From the NCBI RefSeq assembly GCF_900113695.1, contig NZ_FOQH01000001.1, positions 186,001 through 250,000 on the forward strand: DNA of 64,000 bases, in the 5' to 3' direction. The DNA comes from Albimonas pacifica (lineage in GTDB: Bacteria > Pseudomonadota > Alphaproteobacteria > Rhodobacterales > Rhodobacteraceae). A program made the position numbers and the translations under genes. Under the pieces are notes generated by a model. It was not told the origin of the DNA. It made no database searches and saw only the letters and a list, made by a program, of their open reading frames with translations. Numbering within the stretch: the stretch's first letter is position 1; each line of letters starts with the position of its first letter. Below, in pieces: positions 34,609-43,969 of this stretch.

Positions 34609-35621
34609 CCCGTCTGATGATCTACGGCGCGGCCGGCTACACCGGGCGCATGGCGGCGGAGCAGGCCGCGGCGCTGGGTCTTCGCCCGATCCTCGCCGGG
34701 CGGGACGAGGCGCGGCTGCGCGAGGTGGCCGAGGCGCTTGACCTTGATCGCCGTGTTTTCGCGCTGGACGATCCGGGGGCGGTGGACGCCGGCCTCGCCG
34801 GGGTCTCGGTCCTGCTCAACTGCGCGGGTCCCTTCCCGCGCACGGCCGGGCCGCTGATGCGCGGGGCCCTGCGCAGCCGGGTCCATTACCTCGACATCGC
34901 GGCGGAGCTGGACAGCTACGAGCTGGCCGAGGCGCTGGACGCCGAGGCCCGCGCCGCCGGCGTGATGCTGCTGCCCGGCAGCGGCGGCAGCGTGGCGATG
35001 CTGGGCTCGCTCGCCGGGGTCGCCGCCCGTCACGTCGCCGCGCCGCGCAAGGTCGGCGTCGCGCTGCATGTCGCCGGCGCCATGTCGCGGGGATCGGCGG
35101 TCAGCGCCTCGCAGAACCTGACGGCCCGGACCCTGGCGAGGGTGGACGGCGTGCTGGTCGAGCGCGATCCGTCGCAGGGGGCCGCGTTCGACTTCGGAAG
35201 CGGGCCGGCGCCCTGCTTCCCGGCGACGCTGCCCGATCTCGTCACGATCTGGCGCAGCACCGGGGCGGCGGATGTGGAAACCTTCGTCCATGTCTCCGGC
35301 GCCGCCTTCCCCAGGGGCGGGCTGGCCGACATGCCCGCCGGCCCCACCGAGGCGGAGCGCGGGGCCAACCGTTATCAGGCCTCGGTCATCGTGACCGGCG
35401 CCGACGGCCGCAGCGTCCGCGCGGTCCTGGACACGGTCAACGGCTACAGCTTCACGCCCCTCGCGGCGGCCGAGGCCGCCCGGCGCGTCCTGGCCGGAGA
35501 GGTCCGCCCCGGTTTCCAGACCCCGGCCGGCCTCTTCGGGGCGGGCTTCGCCGAAACCATCGCGGACACGCGCATCACCCTGCTGGACACGCCGGCGCAG
35601 ACCGAGGCTCGACGCCCATGA
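34605..35621 (+). CDS. Saccharopine-dehydrogenase-like NAD(P)-binding protein
   Basis: A 338-residue protein with an N-terminal Rossmann fold, MIYGAAGYTGRMAAEQAAALG, and the trans-acting enoyl reductase / saccharopine reductase pattern with LLNCAGPFPRTAGPLM and HYLDIAAELDSYE. The start at 34605 is fixed by the ATGA overlap with the VOC gene, and the end overlaps the next gene the same way. It probably reduces or oxidises a carbonyl compound with NAD(P)H. The true saccharopine pathway is unlikely, as no lysine genes lie near. Confidence 0.88.
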   Translation: MTRLMIYGAAGYTGRMAAEQAAALGLRPILAGRDEARLREVAEALDLDRRVFALDDPGAVDAGLAGVSVLLNCAGPFPRTAGPLMRGALRSRVHYLDIAAELDSYELAEALDAEARAAGVMLLPGSGGSVAMLGSLAGVAARHVAAPRKVGVALHVAGAMSRGSAVSASQNLTARTLARVDGVLVERDPSQGAAFDFGSGPAPCFPATLPDLVTIWRSTGAADVETFVHVSGAAFPRGGLADMPAGPTEAERGANRYQASVIVTGADGRSVRAVLDTVNGYSFTPLAAAEAARRVLAGEVRPGFQTPAGLFGAGFAETIADTRITLLDTPAQTEARRP

Positions 35622-36070
35622 CCCCCCAGGCATCCGACATCCTTGCCGTCGCCGGAACGCTCTACCGCTTCGCGGCGGGCATCGACCGGCGCGACGCGGC
35701 GCTTCTGGCCTCGGCCTTCGCCGAGGACGCCGTGTCCGATTTCCGGCCCGCGGGCCGGAAGGCCGGGTTCGATTACCCCGTGCTGGAGGGCCGCGAGACC
35801 ATCGTCGCCGCGCTGCTCGGCTCTCTGGCGGCGCTCGACACCAGCCATACCGTCGGCAATCCGCGCGTCGCCGTGGACGGCGACCTGGCCCGCCTCGACG
35901 CGCTCGTGGAGGCGCAGCATGTCTCGCGCGCGGATCCCACGCGCCAATACCTGATGAAGAACCGCTATGACGTCGAGTTGCTGCGGGAGGGGGATGACTG
36001 GGTCATCCGTCGCGTGACCATCGACAGTATCTGGCGAAGCGGCGACCCATCCGTCCTGGCTGGAATCTGA
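35618..36070 (+). CDS. Nuclear transport factor 2 / SnoaL-like protein
   Basis: A 150-residue protein of the SnoaL-like alpha/beta-cone fold: YRFAAGIDRRDAALLASAFAEDAVSDF, GRETIVAALLGSL, HTVGNPRVAVDGDLARLDALVEAQH and WVIRRVTIDSIWRSGD. Such small proteins are isomerases, dehydratases or cyclases acting on hydrophobic metabolites. It is the last gene of the SDR operon and overlaps the preceding stop (ATGA). Confidence 0.9.
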   Translation: MTPQASDILAVAGTLYRFAAGIDRRDAALLASAFAEDAVSDFRPAGRKAGFDYPVLEGRETIVAALLGSLAALDTSHTVGNPRVAVDGDLARLDALVEAQHVSRADPTRQYLMKNRYDVELLREGDDWVIRRVTIDSIWRSGDPSVLAGI

Positions 36071-36754
36071 CGCCAGGCTGCCAGCTGCCCTTGCGGCTGC
36101 AACGGGCTCTCTTCCGCACGAACGCTCCGGCGGCGCGCTGAGCATATCGCCTTTGATCTGGACAGTCGATTTCGTCCTGAAATGGCTGCTGTCCACAAGA
36201 GCGGGGCCGGCTGCGAATTCCGCGTCGCCGGCCTCGGCAAGGCGCGCTGCGCAGCGGCCTGCCGACCCGGAGAACCCGAGGGACGCCTTGCATGGCGCCA
36301 CGACCTTGCCCTGTCGGAACGGTGCAGCGAGACCGTCGTGCGCCGACTGGCTGAGACCGTCGACGCAATCGTCGCCAAAGGCCGAGTCGCCGCAAGCCCT
36401 TCGCGCAGCCGGCCTATGCCGTCTGCGGCATCCCCAACTCCAACTCAGCCGCGACGATCTCGGGAGGCCGGGCGGTCGGTCTCGAGGGCCGCCCGGGCTT
36501 CGCGCCCATCCTGGCGCCGGCAGGGAGCCAGGGGCGCTGGATCAGGCGGTCGGGGTTGGGCGCCGCGGCTTGCCCGTCTCGCCGCCGGACCGCGTGGGCG
36601 GGCGCGCCCAGACCTGCGGGAAGGCGGCGCCGTGGAACTGGAGAGCGGGGAGGGCCGTGCGCCGCCGTCCCGCGTCTCGACGGTCGCCTTCGCGGCGATG
36701 CAGGCCCGGGCGGCGCCTCCGCCGTGGCCGAGGCCGCCCGCAGATCCCGGGGCG
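36071..36754. other. Gene-free segment, possible decayed element
   Basis: This 684-base gap has no ORF with protein character on either strand. The first 300 bases are less GC-rich than the flanks and have short broken frames. With the similar stretch at 31733-31966 it brackets the AraC-to-SnoaL block. I see no inverted ends, direct repeats or integrase. Confidence 0.4.
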
Positions 36755-37699
36755 TCAGTAGCCCCGGCCGCGGTCCACGACCTGCGGGATCTCCCCCGTC
36801 TCCAGGAACCGCCGCACGTTGGCCGTGGCGATCGCCGAGGCGCTGCCCTTGTGCGTCGGCGCCGAGATATGCGGCAGGATCGTCACGCCGGGGTGGGTCC
36901 ACAGCGGGTCACCGGCCGGCAGCGGCTCGACCTCGAAGACGTCGAGCACGGCGTGACCGAGGCGGCCGTCCGAGAGCCGCTCGCACAGCGCCGCGACGTC
37001 CACCACCGGCCCGCGGCCGAAGTTGATCAGGCCGGCGCCCTTCGGCAGCCGGTCCAGCGCCTCGGCCCCCAGCAGCCCGCGGGTCTGGGGCGTTAGGGGC
37101 AGGAGGCTGACCGCGATCTCGGCCTTCGAGAGGATCGCGGCCAGGCCCTCGGGGCCGTGGAAGGTTTCGACCCCCTCCATCTCGCTCGGCGTGCGGGTCC
37201 AGCCCATGACGGGGAAGTCCTGCGCCAGCAGGCGGCGCGCGGCGGCTTTTCCCAGATGCCCCAGCCCCAGGATCGCCACCGGCCGCTCCTGCGCCAGGCG
37301 CATCGGGGCGGGCGCCCATTCGCCCCGCGCCTGGGCGGCGGCGTAGTGGGGCATGTCGCGATGCAGATACAGCGTCCAGGCCAGCACCGCCTCGGCCATC
37401 GAGGCGGCGAGCTGCGGGTCCACCAGCCGCACCACCTTCAGGCTCTGCGGCAGTTCGGCCACGATCCGCTCGACCCCGGCCCAGAGGCTCTGCACCCATT
37501 CCAGCGCCGGCAGGGCGGCGAGCTCGGCGGGGTCGGGATCCGCCGCCAGCGCCACGCGGGCCGCGGCGCGGTCCTCGGGCGTGGTCTCGGCGAAGGGGAG
37601 GATGCGGGCCTCGGGCAGGGCGGCGCGCAGGGCGTCGAGCCAGGCGGGCGCGACCTCGCGGGCGACGTAGGGGACGACGGGGCGGGGATCGGCGCTCAT
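36755..37699 (-). CDS. D-2-hydroxyacid dehydrogenase (glyoxylate/hydroxypyruvate reductase A-like)
   Basis: A 314-residue NAD(P)-dependent dehydrogenase. The Rossmann motif is PVAILGLGHLGKAAARRL (GxGxxG). Catalytic positions are R in INFGRGPVVD, E in the region DVFEVEPLPAGDPLW and H in ILPHISAPT. It resembles GhrA, which reduces glyoxylate and hydroxypyruvate. The start at 37699 gives MSADPRPVVPYVAREVAPAW; upstream frame is a shadow. It is divergent from a second enzyme of the same superfamily at 38258. Confidence 0.92.
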   Translation of the reverse strand: MSADPRPVVPYVAREVAPAWLDALRAALPEARILPFAETTPEDRAAARVALAADPDPAELAALPALEWVQSLWAGVERIVAELPQSLKVVRLVDPQLAASMAEAVLAWTLYLHRDMPHYAAAQARGEWAPAPMRLAQERPVAILGLGHLGKAAARRLLAQDFPVMGWTRTPSEMEGVETFHGPEGLAAILSKAEIAVSLLPLTPQTRGLLGAEALDRLPKGAGLINFGRGPVVDVAALCERLSDGRLGHAVLDVFEVEPLPAGDPLWTHPGVTILPHISAPTHKGSASAIATANVRRFLETGEIPQVVDRGRGY

Positions 37700-38257
37700 G
37701 CCGCGCGGCTCCCGGCGAGGGCGCCGAGGGCGGGGGCGGAGGGGAGGCGGGACGCCATCGGGCGGCTCCTTGGTCGACGGCGCGCGCGGCCCCGGGGCGG
37801 GGGCGGCGGCGCCTGCGGCGCGTGCGGGCGCGCGGCGGCGGGGAGGGCCTCCGCGCCGGGGGCGGGGGCGGCGGGCTTGCGGGCGGCGCCGGGGGCGCCA
37901 GGCTTGCGGGCGGCGCCGGGGGCGCCGGGAGCCCCGGCCTGAGCGGCCGGGGCGGCGGAACTGAACCATGTCCCCGGCGCGCTGGAAACCCGGTCGGCGC
38001 GACGCCGCGCCCCACGCCCCTGCGGCGCAGCGCGCCCCGATGCCGCGGGCGCTGGACGCGGGCCCGGGTGCGGAAGATGATCCCCGCCGGTTGCTGGAGC
38101 GGACAGGACGGAGCGCGGCGCGGATGGCATATCTCGGGATCGGCAGGGCGGGCGCGCCGCGGGCGGCGGCCGCGGCGGAGCGGCGGCGGGCGGCGGCCTC
38201 GGACCGTCCGGGCCGGGCGTCCGCCCGCGGCGCGGCGCGCGCGGAGACCTGGGCGCG
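37700..38257. other. Extremely G-rich spacer with a two-copy 27-bp repeat
   Basis: No gene is supported in this 558-base gap between two divergent dehydrogenases. Long runs of GGGGC and GCGGG dominate one strand from 37720 to 37960. A 27-bp unit beginning GGCTTGCGGGCGG is present twice in tandem (37874-37900 and 37901-37927), differing at the last base. Frames through it give only low-complexity Gly/Ala/Pro text. Confidence 0.5.
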
Positions 38258-39238
38258 GTGAGCGGTCTCTGCCTGATCCGCCAGCCGATCCACCCCGCCG
38301 GCCTCGCCCTCCTGCGCGCGGCCGGCATGCGCATCGCCGAGGAATGGCGCCTGACGCCCGAGGCGCTCGCCGCGGCGATGGCCGAGGCGGAGGCCGCGAT
38401 CCTGCGCGACCGCGGCCTGCCCGCGGCGATGCTCGCTTCCATGCCCCGTTTGCGGGTCGCGGTGGTGCACGGCGCCGGCGTCGACCGCATCGCGTTGCCG
38501 CTGGCGCGGGAGCTGGGCGTGGCGATCGCCGCGACCCCGGGGGAGAACGCGATCTCGGTCGCCGAGCAGGCCTTCGCGCTGCTGCTGGCGCTCGCCCGCC
38601 GGGTGCCCGAGGGCGACCGGGCGGTGCGCGAGGGCCGCTGGGACTGGCGCGACGGCCCGGCGGGGCGCGAACTGCGGGGCCTGCGCCTGGGCCTGGTCGG
38701 CTGGGGCGAGGTCGCCCGCCAGGTCGCCCGCATCGCCGGCGCGGGCTTCGGGATGCAGGTGGCGGCCTTCACCCGCCACGGGGATCCTGCCGAGCTCGCC
38801 GCCGCCGGGGTGGCGCAGGCGCCCGACCTCGACGCCCTGCTCGCCGCCTCGGACGTGGTCAGCCTGCACGCGCGCCCCGCCGGCGCGCCGCTGATCGACG
38901 CGCGCGCCCTGGCGCTTCTGCCGCCGGGGGCGCTGCTGATCAACACCGCCCGCGGGGCGCTGGTCGACGAGGCGGCGCTGCTGGCGGCGCTCGACGAGGG
39001 GCGGCTGGCGGGGGCGGGGCTCGACGTCTGCGACCCCGAGCCGGCGGAGCCCGACGGCCCGCTCGTCGCCCATCCGGGCGTGCTGCTCTCGCCCCATGTC
39101 GGCGGCATGACCGAGGCCGCCCGGATCCGCACCGCCGAGGCCGCAGCCCGCCGGGCGCTGGCGATCCTCGCCGGGCGCCCCGACGGGCTGATCGCCGGCT
39201 CCGCCTGGCCCCCGCGGCAGGTCGAGGCGGCGGGCTGA
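38258..39238 (+). CDS. D-2-hydroxyacid dehydrogenase (phosphoglycerate-dehydrogenase-like)
   Basis: A 326-residue dehydrogenase starting with GTG (MSGLCLIRQPIHPAGL). The cofactor motif GLRLGLVGWGEVARQVARI has GxGxxx in a slightly changed form (GWGEVA). R is in LINTARGALVDEAALL, E in DVCDPEPAEPDGPL and H in LLSPHVGGMTE, all in the right order. It oxidises or reduces a 2-hydroxy/2-keto acid with NAD. It is only distantly related to its divergent neighbour and probably has another substrate. Confidence 0.9.
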   Translation: MSGLCLIRQPIHPAGLALLRAAGMRIAEEWRLTPEALAAAMAEAEAAILRDRGLPAAMLASMPRLRVAVVHGAGVDRIALPLARELGVAIAATPGENAISVAEQAFALLLALARRVPEGDRAVREGRWDWRDGPAGRELRGLRLGLVGWGEVARQVARIAGAGFGMQVAAFTRHGDPAELAAAGVAQAPDLDALLAASDVVSLHARPAGAPLIDARALALLPPGALLINTARGALVDEAALLAALDEGRLAGAGLDVCDPEPAEPDGPLVAHPGVLLSPHVGGMTEAARIRTAEAAARRALAILAGRPDGLIAGSAWPPRQVEAAG

Positions 39239-39291
39239 GGGAGGCGCCCCCGCGGGTGGCGACGGGCGCCGCCCGGCCGTGACGCGCCGAA

Positions 39292-39313
39292 GCGGCGGCC
39301 CCCGGGCCGCCGC
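39292..39313. terminator. Hairpin between convergent genes
   Basis: GCGGCGGC (39292-39299) pairs with GCCGCCGC (39306-39313), loop CCCCGG, between the stops of the dehydrogenase and the convergent molybdoenzyme. No T-run. Confidence 0.45.
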
Positions 39314-39343
39314 CGCCCGCCGCGCCCGGAGGGGCCCGGCAGG

Positions 39344-41665
39344 CTAGCGGGCGAGCACCAGCTCGGCGATCTCGGCGTCGTAGCGGGCCATGGCGTCCTG
39401 GTTCGGGGCGCTGGCCCGCTCGACGCTCACCAGGCAGGTGTAGGCCGCGCAGCCGCCCGAGAAGGCCGAGGCCGGCACGTCGTTGGTCAGCACGTTGGGA
39501 TTGCCGGCGAGGTCGAGCCCCCCCTCCGCCTCCGGCGTCCACCAGGCGCCGGTGGGCAGCACCGCCACGCCGGGACGCACCGCCTCCGACAGGCGCGCGG
39601 TCGCGAGGCAGGCGCCGCGGGCGTTCGACAGGCGCACCGGGTCGCCCTCGGCCACGCCCAGCCGGGCGGCGTCGCCGGGGTTGAGGGTCGCCACCTCCCG
39701 GCCGTGGGCCTTGTTCGCGTCGCGGCTGGCGGCGCCGGTCTCGAGCTGGCTGTGCAGACGCCCCTCCGGCTGCTGGGTGACCAGGTGGAAGCGCTCCGCG
39801 GCCCCGGGCGCGCCCAGCCACTCCTCGGGCGCGAGCCAGGCGGCATGCGCCGGGCAGTCGTCATGGGCGAGCGCGGCGAGCGTGCGGCTGCCCAGCACGA
39901 TGCGCCCGCTCTCGGTCCTCAGCGGCTCGGCCTCGGGGTCGGCGCGGAAGCCGGCGAGGTAGGCGTGGTCCTCGCGGGCGGGGTTCTCGCACCAGCCCTG
40001 CTCCCAGAAGGCGTCGAAGGAGGGGCCGTCCACGCCCAGCGTCTCGCGGTTCGCGGCCCAGGACTCGTCGTAGAGCCGGCGCAGCCAGCCCATCTCGTCG
40101 AGCCCCTCGTCGAAGCCCTCGCGCACGCCGGATCGCTCGGCCAGCTCCTGGAAGATCTCGAAGTCGGAGCGCGCCTGCCAGCGCGGCGTCACCGCCCGGT
40201 GCATGGCGATCATCGAATCCGAGCGGGAGGTGGCGGCGATGTCGTTGCGCTCGAGCGAGGTCGAGGCCGGCAGCACGATGTCGGCCCGCCGCGCGGTGGC
40301 GGTGAACATCGGGTCCTGCACCACGATGGTCTCGGGCCGGGTCCAGGCGCGGGCGAAGCGGTTGAGGTCCTGGTGGTGGTGGAACGGGTTGCCCCCCGCC
40401 CAGCAGATCATGCGCACGTCGGGATAGGGGCGCGTCTCGCCCTCGTAGGTGAAGGGCGCGCCGGGATTCTCCAGCATGTCGCAGATCCGGGCCACGGGAA
40501 TGCGGCTGTCGATGGCGTTGCGCCCGGCGGTCATCGAGGGCGCCTTGCCGGTGCCGAACGGCCCGCCGTTGCCCGCCGTCGAGCCGAGCCCGAAGCCCAC
40601 GCCCCCGCCCGGCAGCCCGATCTGCCCCGCCACCGAGGCCAGCGCGATCCCCGCCCAGTAGGGCTGTTCGCCGAAGCGGGCGCGCTGCAGGCTCCAGCTC
40701 AGGGTCACGAAGCTGCGGGTCTCGACGAAGCGCCGCGCGAGGGCGCGGATCGCCCCGGCGTCGAGCCCGGTGATCTCGGCCGCCCACTCGGCGGTCTTGG
40801 GCCGCCCGTCGTCCTCGCCGCGCAGGTGGGCGAGCAGCAGCTCCGACCCGCTGGTGCAGCGGGAGAGGAAGTCGGCGTCCTCGCGCCCCGCGGCCACGAT
40901 CTCTCCCGCGAGGCCGAGCAGCAGGGCCGCGTCCGTGCCGGGCCGGATCGGCCACCACTCGGCCCCCAGGTCGGCGGGCACGTCGTCGCGCAGGGGCGAG
41001 ACATGCACGATGCGCGCCCCGCTTTTCCGCAGGGCCTCGATATTGCGGGGAAGGGTGCGCCTCGCGAGCCCGCCCGCCTCGATCTGGGCGGTGCGCCCGC
41101 TGAGCGCGCCGACGATCACCACGGTCCCCGCATGGCGCGCCACCGCGTCCAGCGTCGTGCCCCGCCCGGTCAGCGCGTCGGTTCCGCCCAGCACGTGGCG
41201 CAGGATCACCGGGCCCGCGCCGTAGCTGTAGGTGTCCACATGCCCGGTGAAGCCGCCCGCCAGGTTCAGCCAGCGCTTGACCAGCGTCTGGGCGTGGTGG
41301 AAGCGCCCGCAGCTCGTCCAGCCGTAGGAGCCCGAGAAGATCGCGGCCGGCCCGTGCGCCTCGCGCACGCGGGCCTGCTCCTCGTTGACCAGGGCCAGCG
41401 CCTGGTCCCAGCTCACCTCGACGAAGCGCTCCCGCCCCCGGCCCTCGCCGGCGCCGCCGCGGCCGCGGGCCTTGAGCCAGCCCTCGCGCACCAGCGGCGT
41501 CTTGATCCGCCGCGCGGGGTCGAGCCAGGCCGTGACCGAGCGCAGGATCGGCGACGGCGCGGGATCGAGGGGCGAGGGCTCGACCCCCACGATCTCGTCG
41601 TTCTCCACCAGCAGGTCGTAGGCGCCCCAGTGGCTGCAATGGGGGACGCGCCGGGGCTGGGACAT
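39344..41665 (-). CDS. Molybdopterin-dependent oxidoreductase (BisC/TorA/DMSO-reductase family)
   Basis: A 773-residue molybdenum enzyme of the DMSO reductase family, about the size of biotin sulfoxide reductase. The N-terminus (MSQPRRVPHCSHWGAYDLLV) has neither a Tat signal nor an iron-sulfur binding motif, so it should be cytoplasmic. IFSGSYGWTSCGRFHHAQ holds the likely serine ligand to Mo (S118), and VDTYSYGAGPVILRH follows as in TorA/BisC. The C-terminal domain ends with the dinucleotide-binding VTQQPEGRLHSQL and GWW-like WWTPEAEGG. It probably reduces an S- or N-oxide such as methionine or biotin sulfoxide. Kynureninase lies upstream on the same strand, 282 bases away. Confidence 0.9.
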   Translation of the reverse strand: MSQPRRVPHCSHWGAYDLLVENDEIVGVEPSPLDPAPSPILRSVTAWLDPARRIKTPLVREGWLKARGRGGAGEGRGRERFVEVSWDQALALVNEEQARVREAHGPAAIFSGSYGWTSCGRFHHAQTLVKRWLNLAGGFTGHVDTYSYGAGPVILRHVLGGTDALTGRGTTLDAVARHAGTVVIVGALSGRTAQIEAGGLARRTLPRNIEALRKSGARIVHVSPLRDDVPADLGAEWWPIRPGTDAALLLGLAGEIVAAGREDADFLSRCTSGSELLLAHLRGEDDGRPKTAEWAAEITGLDAGAIRALARRFVETRSFVTLSWSLQRARFGEQPYWAGIALASVAGQIGLPGGGVGFGLGSTAGNGGPFGTGKAPSMTAGRNAIDSRIPVARICDMLENPGAPFTYEGETRPYPDVRMICWAGGNPFHHHQDLNRFARAWTRPETIVVQDPMFTATARRADIVLPASTSLERNDIAATSRSDSMIAMHRAVTPRWQARSDFEIFQELAERSGVREGFDEGLDEMGWLRRLYDESWAANRETLGVDGPSFDAFWEQGWCENPAREDHAYLAGFRADPEAEPLRTESGRIVLGSRTLAALAHDDCPAHAAWLAPEEWLGAPGAAERFHLVTQQPEGRLHSQLETGAASRDANKAHGREVATLNPGDAARLGVAEGDPVRLSNARGACLATARLSEAVRPGVAVLPTGAWWTPEAEGGLDLAGNPNVLTNDVPASAFSGGCAAYTCLVSVERASAPNQDAMARYDAEIAELVLAR

Positions 41666-41686
41666 GATCTCGGTTTCCTTCTCGTC

Positions 41687-41720
41687 GCCGGCCGCCGGGG
41701 CCGGTCGGACGGCGGCCGGC
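41687..41720 (-). terminator. Hairpin between kynureninase and molybdoenzyme genes
   Basis: An 11-bp perfect stem (41687-41697 with 41710-41720) with a 12-base loop lies just upstream of the molybdoenzyme start. It may end kynureninase transcripts or sit in the molybdoenzyme leader. Confidence 0.4.
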
Positions 41721-41947
41721 CCGGGGGAGCGGGGCGGCGGCGCTGCGGGGCGAGGCCGCCCGCGCGATGCGCGGCCGCGGCCGGAAGACGGGTCCCGATC
41801 CCGGCGCCGCGGAGGGGCCGAAGCCCGCGCCCGCCGGCCGGATCGGCGAGAGCGTAGTTCAGACCAGCCCGCCGCGCATGTCCATGCCCGCGTGGGCCCT
41901 TGGGGATTTCAGCCGGCGGAAGCCGCGCCCGGACGGCGCGGAGGGGC

Positions 41948-43147
41948 TCAGGTCACCTTGGCGCGGCGGCGGAACTCGGGGCGGTCCCAGGCGGCGGCGT
42001 CCAGCACCTCGGCGAGTATCGCGGCGGCGCGGGCGACCTCCTGGGGCGTGTTGTAGAGGGGCGCGAAGCCGAAGCGGATCAGGTCCGGCGCGCGGAAGTC
42101 CCCGATCACGCCGCGCGCGATCAGCGCCTGCATCACCGCATAGCCCTCCGGGTGGCGGAACGAGACCTGGCTGCCCCGCCGCTCCGGGTCGCGCGGGGAG
42201 GCGAGGACCAGGTCCTCCCGCCCCTCCAGCGCCGCGACGAAGCCCTCGGAGAGCGCGATCGAGCGGGCGCGCAGGGCGGCGAGGTCGACGCCCTCCCAGA
42301 CCTCCAGCGCCGCGTCGAGGGCGGAGAGCGAGAGGATCGGGGGCGTGCCCGCCAGCATCCGGTCCATGCCCGTCGCCGGGACGTAGTCGGGGACGAAGTC
42401 GAAGGGCGCCGCGTGGCCCATCCAGCCGGCGAGCGCCGGCGCCGCCTCGGCCTGCAGGCGCGGCGCCGCGTAGAGGAAGGCCGGCGCGCCGGGCCCGCCG
42501 TTGAGATACTTGTAGCCGCAGCCCACCGCGAAATCGGCCCCCGCCCCGGCGAGGTCCACCGGCAGCGCGCCCGCGGAATGGGCGAGGTCCCAGACCGTCA
42601 GCGCCCCGGCCGCCTGCGCCCGGGCGGTCAGCGCGGCCATGTCGTGGCGCCGGCCGGTGCGGTAGTCGACCTCGGTCAGCATCAGGGCCGCCACGTCGGA
42701 GTCGAGCGCGTCCTCCACCGTCTCCGGGGCGACGACGCGCAGGACATGGCCCTGGCCGAGCGCCTCGGCCAGCCGCTGGGCGACGTAGAGGTCGGTGGGG
42801 AAGTTGCCGGAGTCGGACAGGATCGTCCGCCGCCCCGGCCGCAGGGCGAGCGCCGCCGAGAGCGCCTTGAAAAGGTTGACCGAGGTGGAATCCGCGGCCC
42901 GCACCGCGCCCGGCTCGGCCCCGATCAGCCGGGCGATGCGCGCGCCGACGCGGGCGGGCAGGTCGATCCAGCCGGCCTCGTTCCAGCCGCGGATCAGCAG
43001 GCCGCCCCATTCCTGCGCCACCACGTGCGCCAGCCGCTCGCGCGCGGCGCGGGGCAGGGGGCCCAGGGAGTTGCCGTCGAGGTAGATCACCCCCTCCGGC
43101 AGCTCGAAGAGGGCGCGGGTGCGGGCGAAGGGATCGGGGGCGGTCAT
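41948..43147 (-). CDS. kynU: Kynureninase
   Basis: A 399-residue PLP enzyme that cleaves kynurenine to anthranilate and alanine. It opens with YLDGNSLGPLPRAARERL. The PLP lysine is K213 in GCGYKYLNGGPGAPAF, and D187 in VWDLAHSAGALPVDL holds the cofactor nitrogen; FDFVPDYVPATGMDRMLAGTPPILS and RFGFAPLYNTPQEV are family landmarks. The start at 43147 follows from the conserved N-terminus. Tryptophan dioxygenase and formamidase genes are not in this window, so the rest of the pathway must be elsewhere. Confidence 0.95.
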   Translation of the reverse strand: MTAPDPFARTRALFELPEGVIYLDGNSLGPLPRAARERLAHVVAQEWGGLLIRGWNEAGWIDLPARVGARIARLIGAEPGAVRAADSTSVNLFKALSAALALRPGRRTILSDSGNFPTDLYVAQRLAEALGQGHVLRVVAPETVEDALDSDVAALMLTEVDYRTGRRHDMAALTARAQAAGALTVWDLAHSAGALPVDLAGAGADFAVGCGYKYLNGGPGAPAFLYAAPRLQAEAAPALAGWMGHAAPFDFVPDYVPATGMDRMLAGTPPILSLSALDAALEVWEGVDLAALRARSIALSEGFVAALEGREDLVLASPRDPERRGSQVSFRHPEGYAVMQALIARGVIGDFRAPDLIRFGFAPLYNTPQEVARAAAILAEVLDAAAWDRPEFRRRAKVT

Positions 43148-43519
43148 CGGCTCGGGCCTCCTGCGCAGGGGCTTCCTTGTTTCCCGCCGGGGCGCAGGGC
43201 GCAAGGGGCCGGGCGGGTTCCCGCGCGCCCGGGCGCCGCCGCGTCGCGGGCGAGCCGGCCAAGCGGCCCGCGCGCCCTCGCCCCCCGACCGACCCGAGGC
43301 CCGGTCCCGCGACGGGCCCGGATCGGCGCGAGGCCGGCCGCCGAGCCGGACGCGCGGGGACCCGGGCGGGCGCGGGCGTGCAGAGGGCGCTGGGCGCGCG
43401 GGCCGCGACGGCGGCGGCGCGTCGTCGGCGGTCCCGCTCGCGAGAGAAGACGGCGCGGGCGCGCGGCCAGCGACGCTCGGTCCATTGCGGCGGCGCCCGG
43501 TCTCGGCGAGAGTCGCGCC
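43148..43519. other. Spacer between divergent kynU and DCC genes
   Basis: A 372-base, extremely GC-rich divergent gap. I see no gene, no clear promoter boxes and no notable symmetry. Open frames in it are shadows. Confidence 0.4.
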
Positions 43520-43969
43520 ATGCGCCCGGCTTATTCCTATCGCGACGACCCGGCGGTTCCCGCCTTCGACGACTCCCGCCCCCTCGCGGTGATGGACGCC
43601 GAATGCGCCATCTGCAGCTGGGGCGCGCGGATGATCCACCGCCTCGACCGCAGCGGAGAGGCGCGCATCTGCCCGATCCAGACGCCGCTGGGCGCGGCGC
43701 TGCTGCGCCACTACGGGATGGTCCCGACGGACCCGGAGAGCTGGCTGTTCCTCGACCGGGGCGAGGCGCATGTCGACTTCGAGGCGGTGCTCCACGCCGG
43801 CCGGCGCTTCGGGGGCTGGGGGCGGCTGACCGGCGCCCTGCGCCTCGCCCCCCGGCCGCTGCGCGGCTGGCTCTACAAGCGGGTGGCGCGCAACCGCTAC
43901 GCGGTGTTCGGGCGGGGCGACATGTGCGCCCTGCCGGACCCCGCCTTCCAGCGGCGGCTGCTGCGGTGA
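43520..43969 (+). CDS. DCC-family thiol-disulfide oxidoreductase-like protein (DUF393)
   Basis: A 149-residue protein with the defining DxxCxxC motif, DAECAICSWGARMIHRLD, near residue 27. Further family text is ICPIQTPLGAALLRHYG, DPESWLFLDRG and a C-terminal NRYAVFGRGDMCALP. No signal peptide is visible. Such proteins are predicted thioredoxin-fold oxidoreductases, but none is well characterised. Its stop overlaps the GTG start of the next gene, so the two are translated together. Confidence 0.88.
   Translation: MRPAYSYRDDPAVPAFDDSRPLAVMDAECAICSWGARMIHRLDRSGEARICPIQTPLGAALLRHYGMVPTDPESWLFLDRGEAHVDFEAVLHAGRRFGGWGRLTGALRLAPRPLRGWLYKRVARNRYAVFGRGDMCALPDPAFQRRLLR

Noticed and set aside
36003-36395. 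Minus-strand ORFs in the gap after the SnoaL-like gene
   Set aside because: They are Arg/Ser-rich with no motif, overlap in competing frames and have no ribosome site. A decayed gene is possible but not supported.
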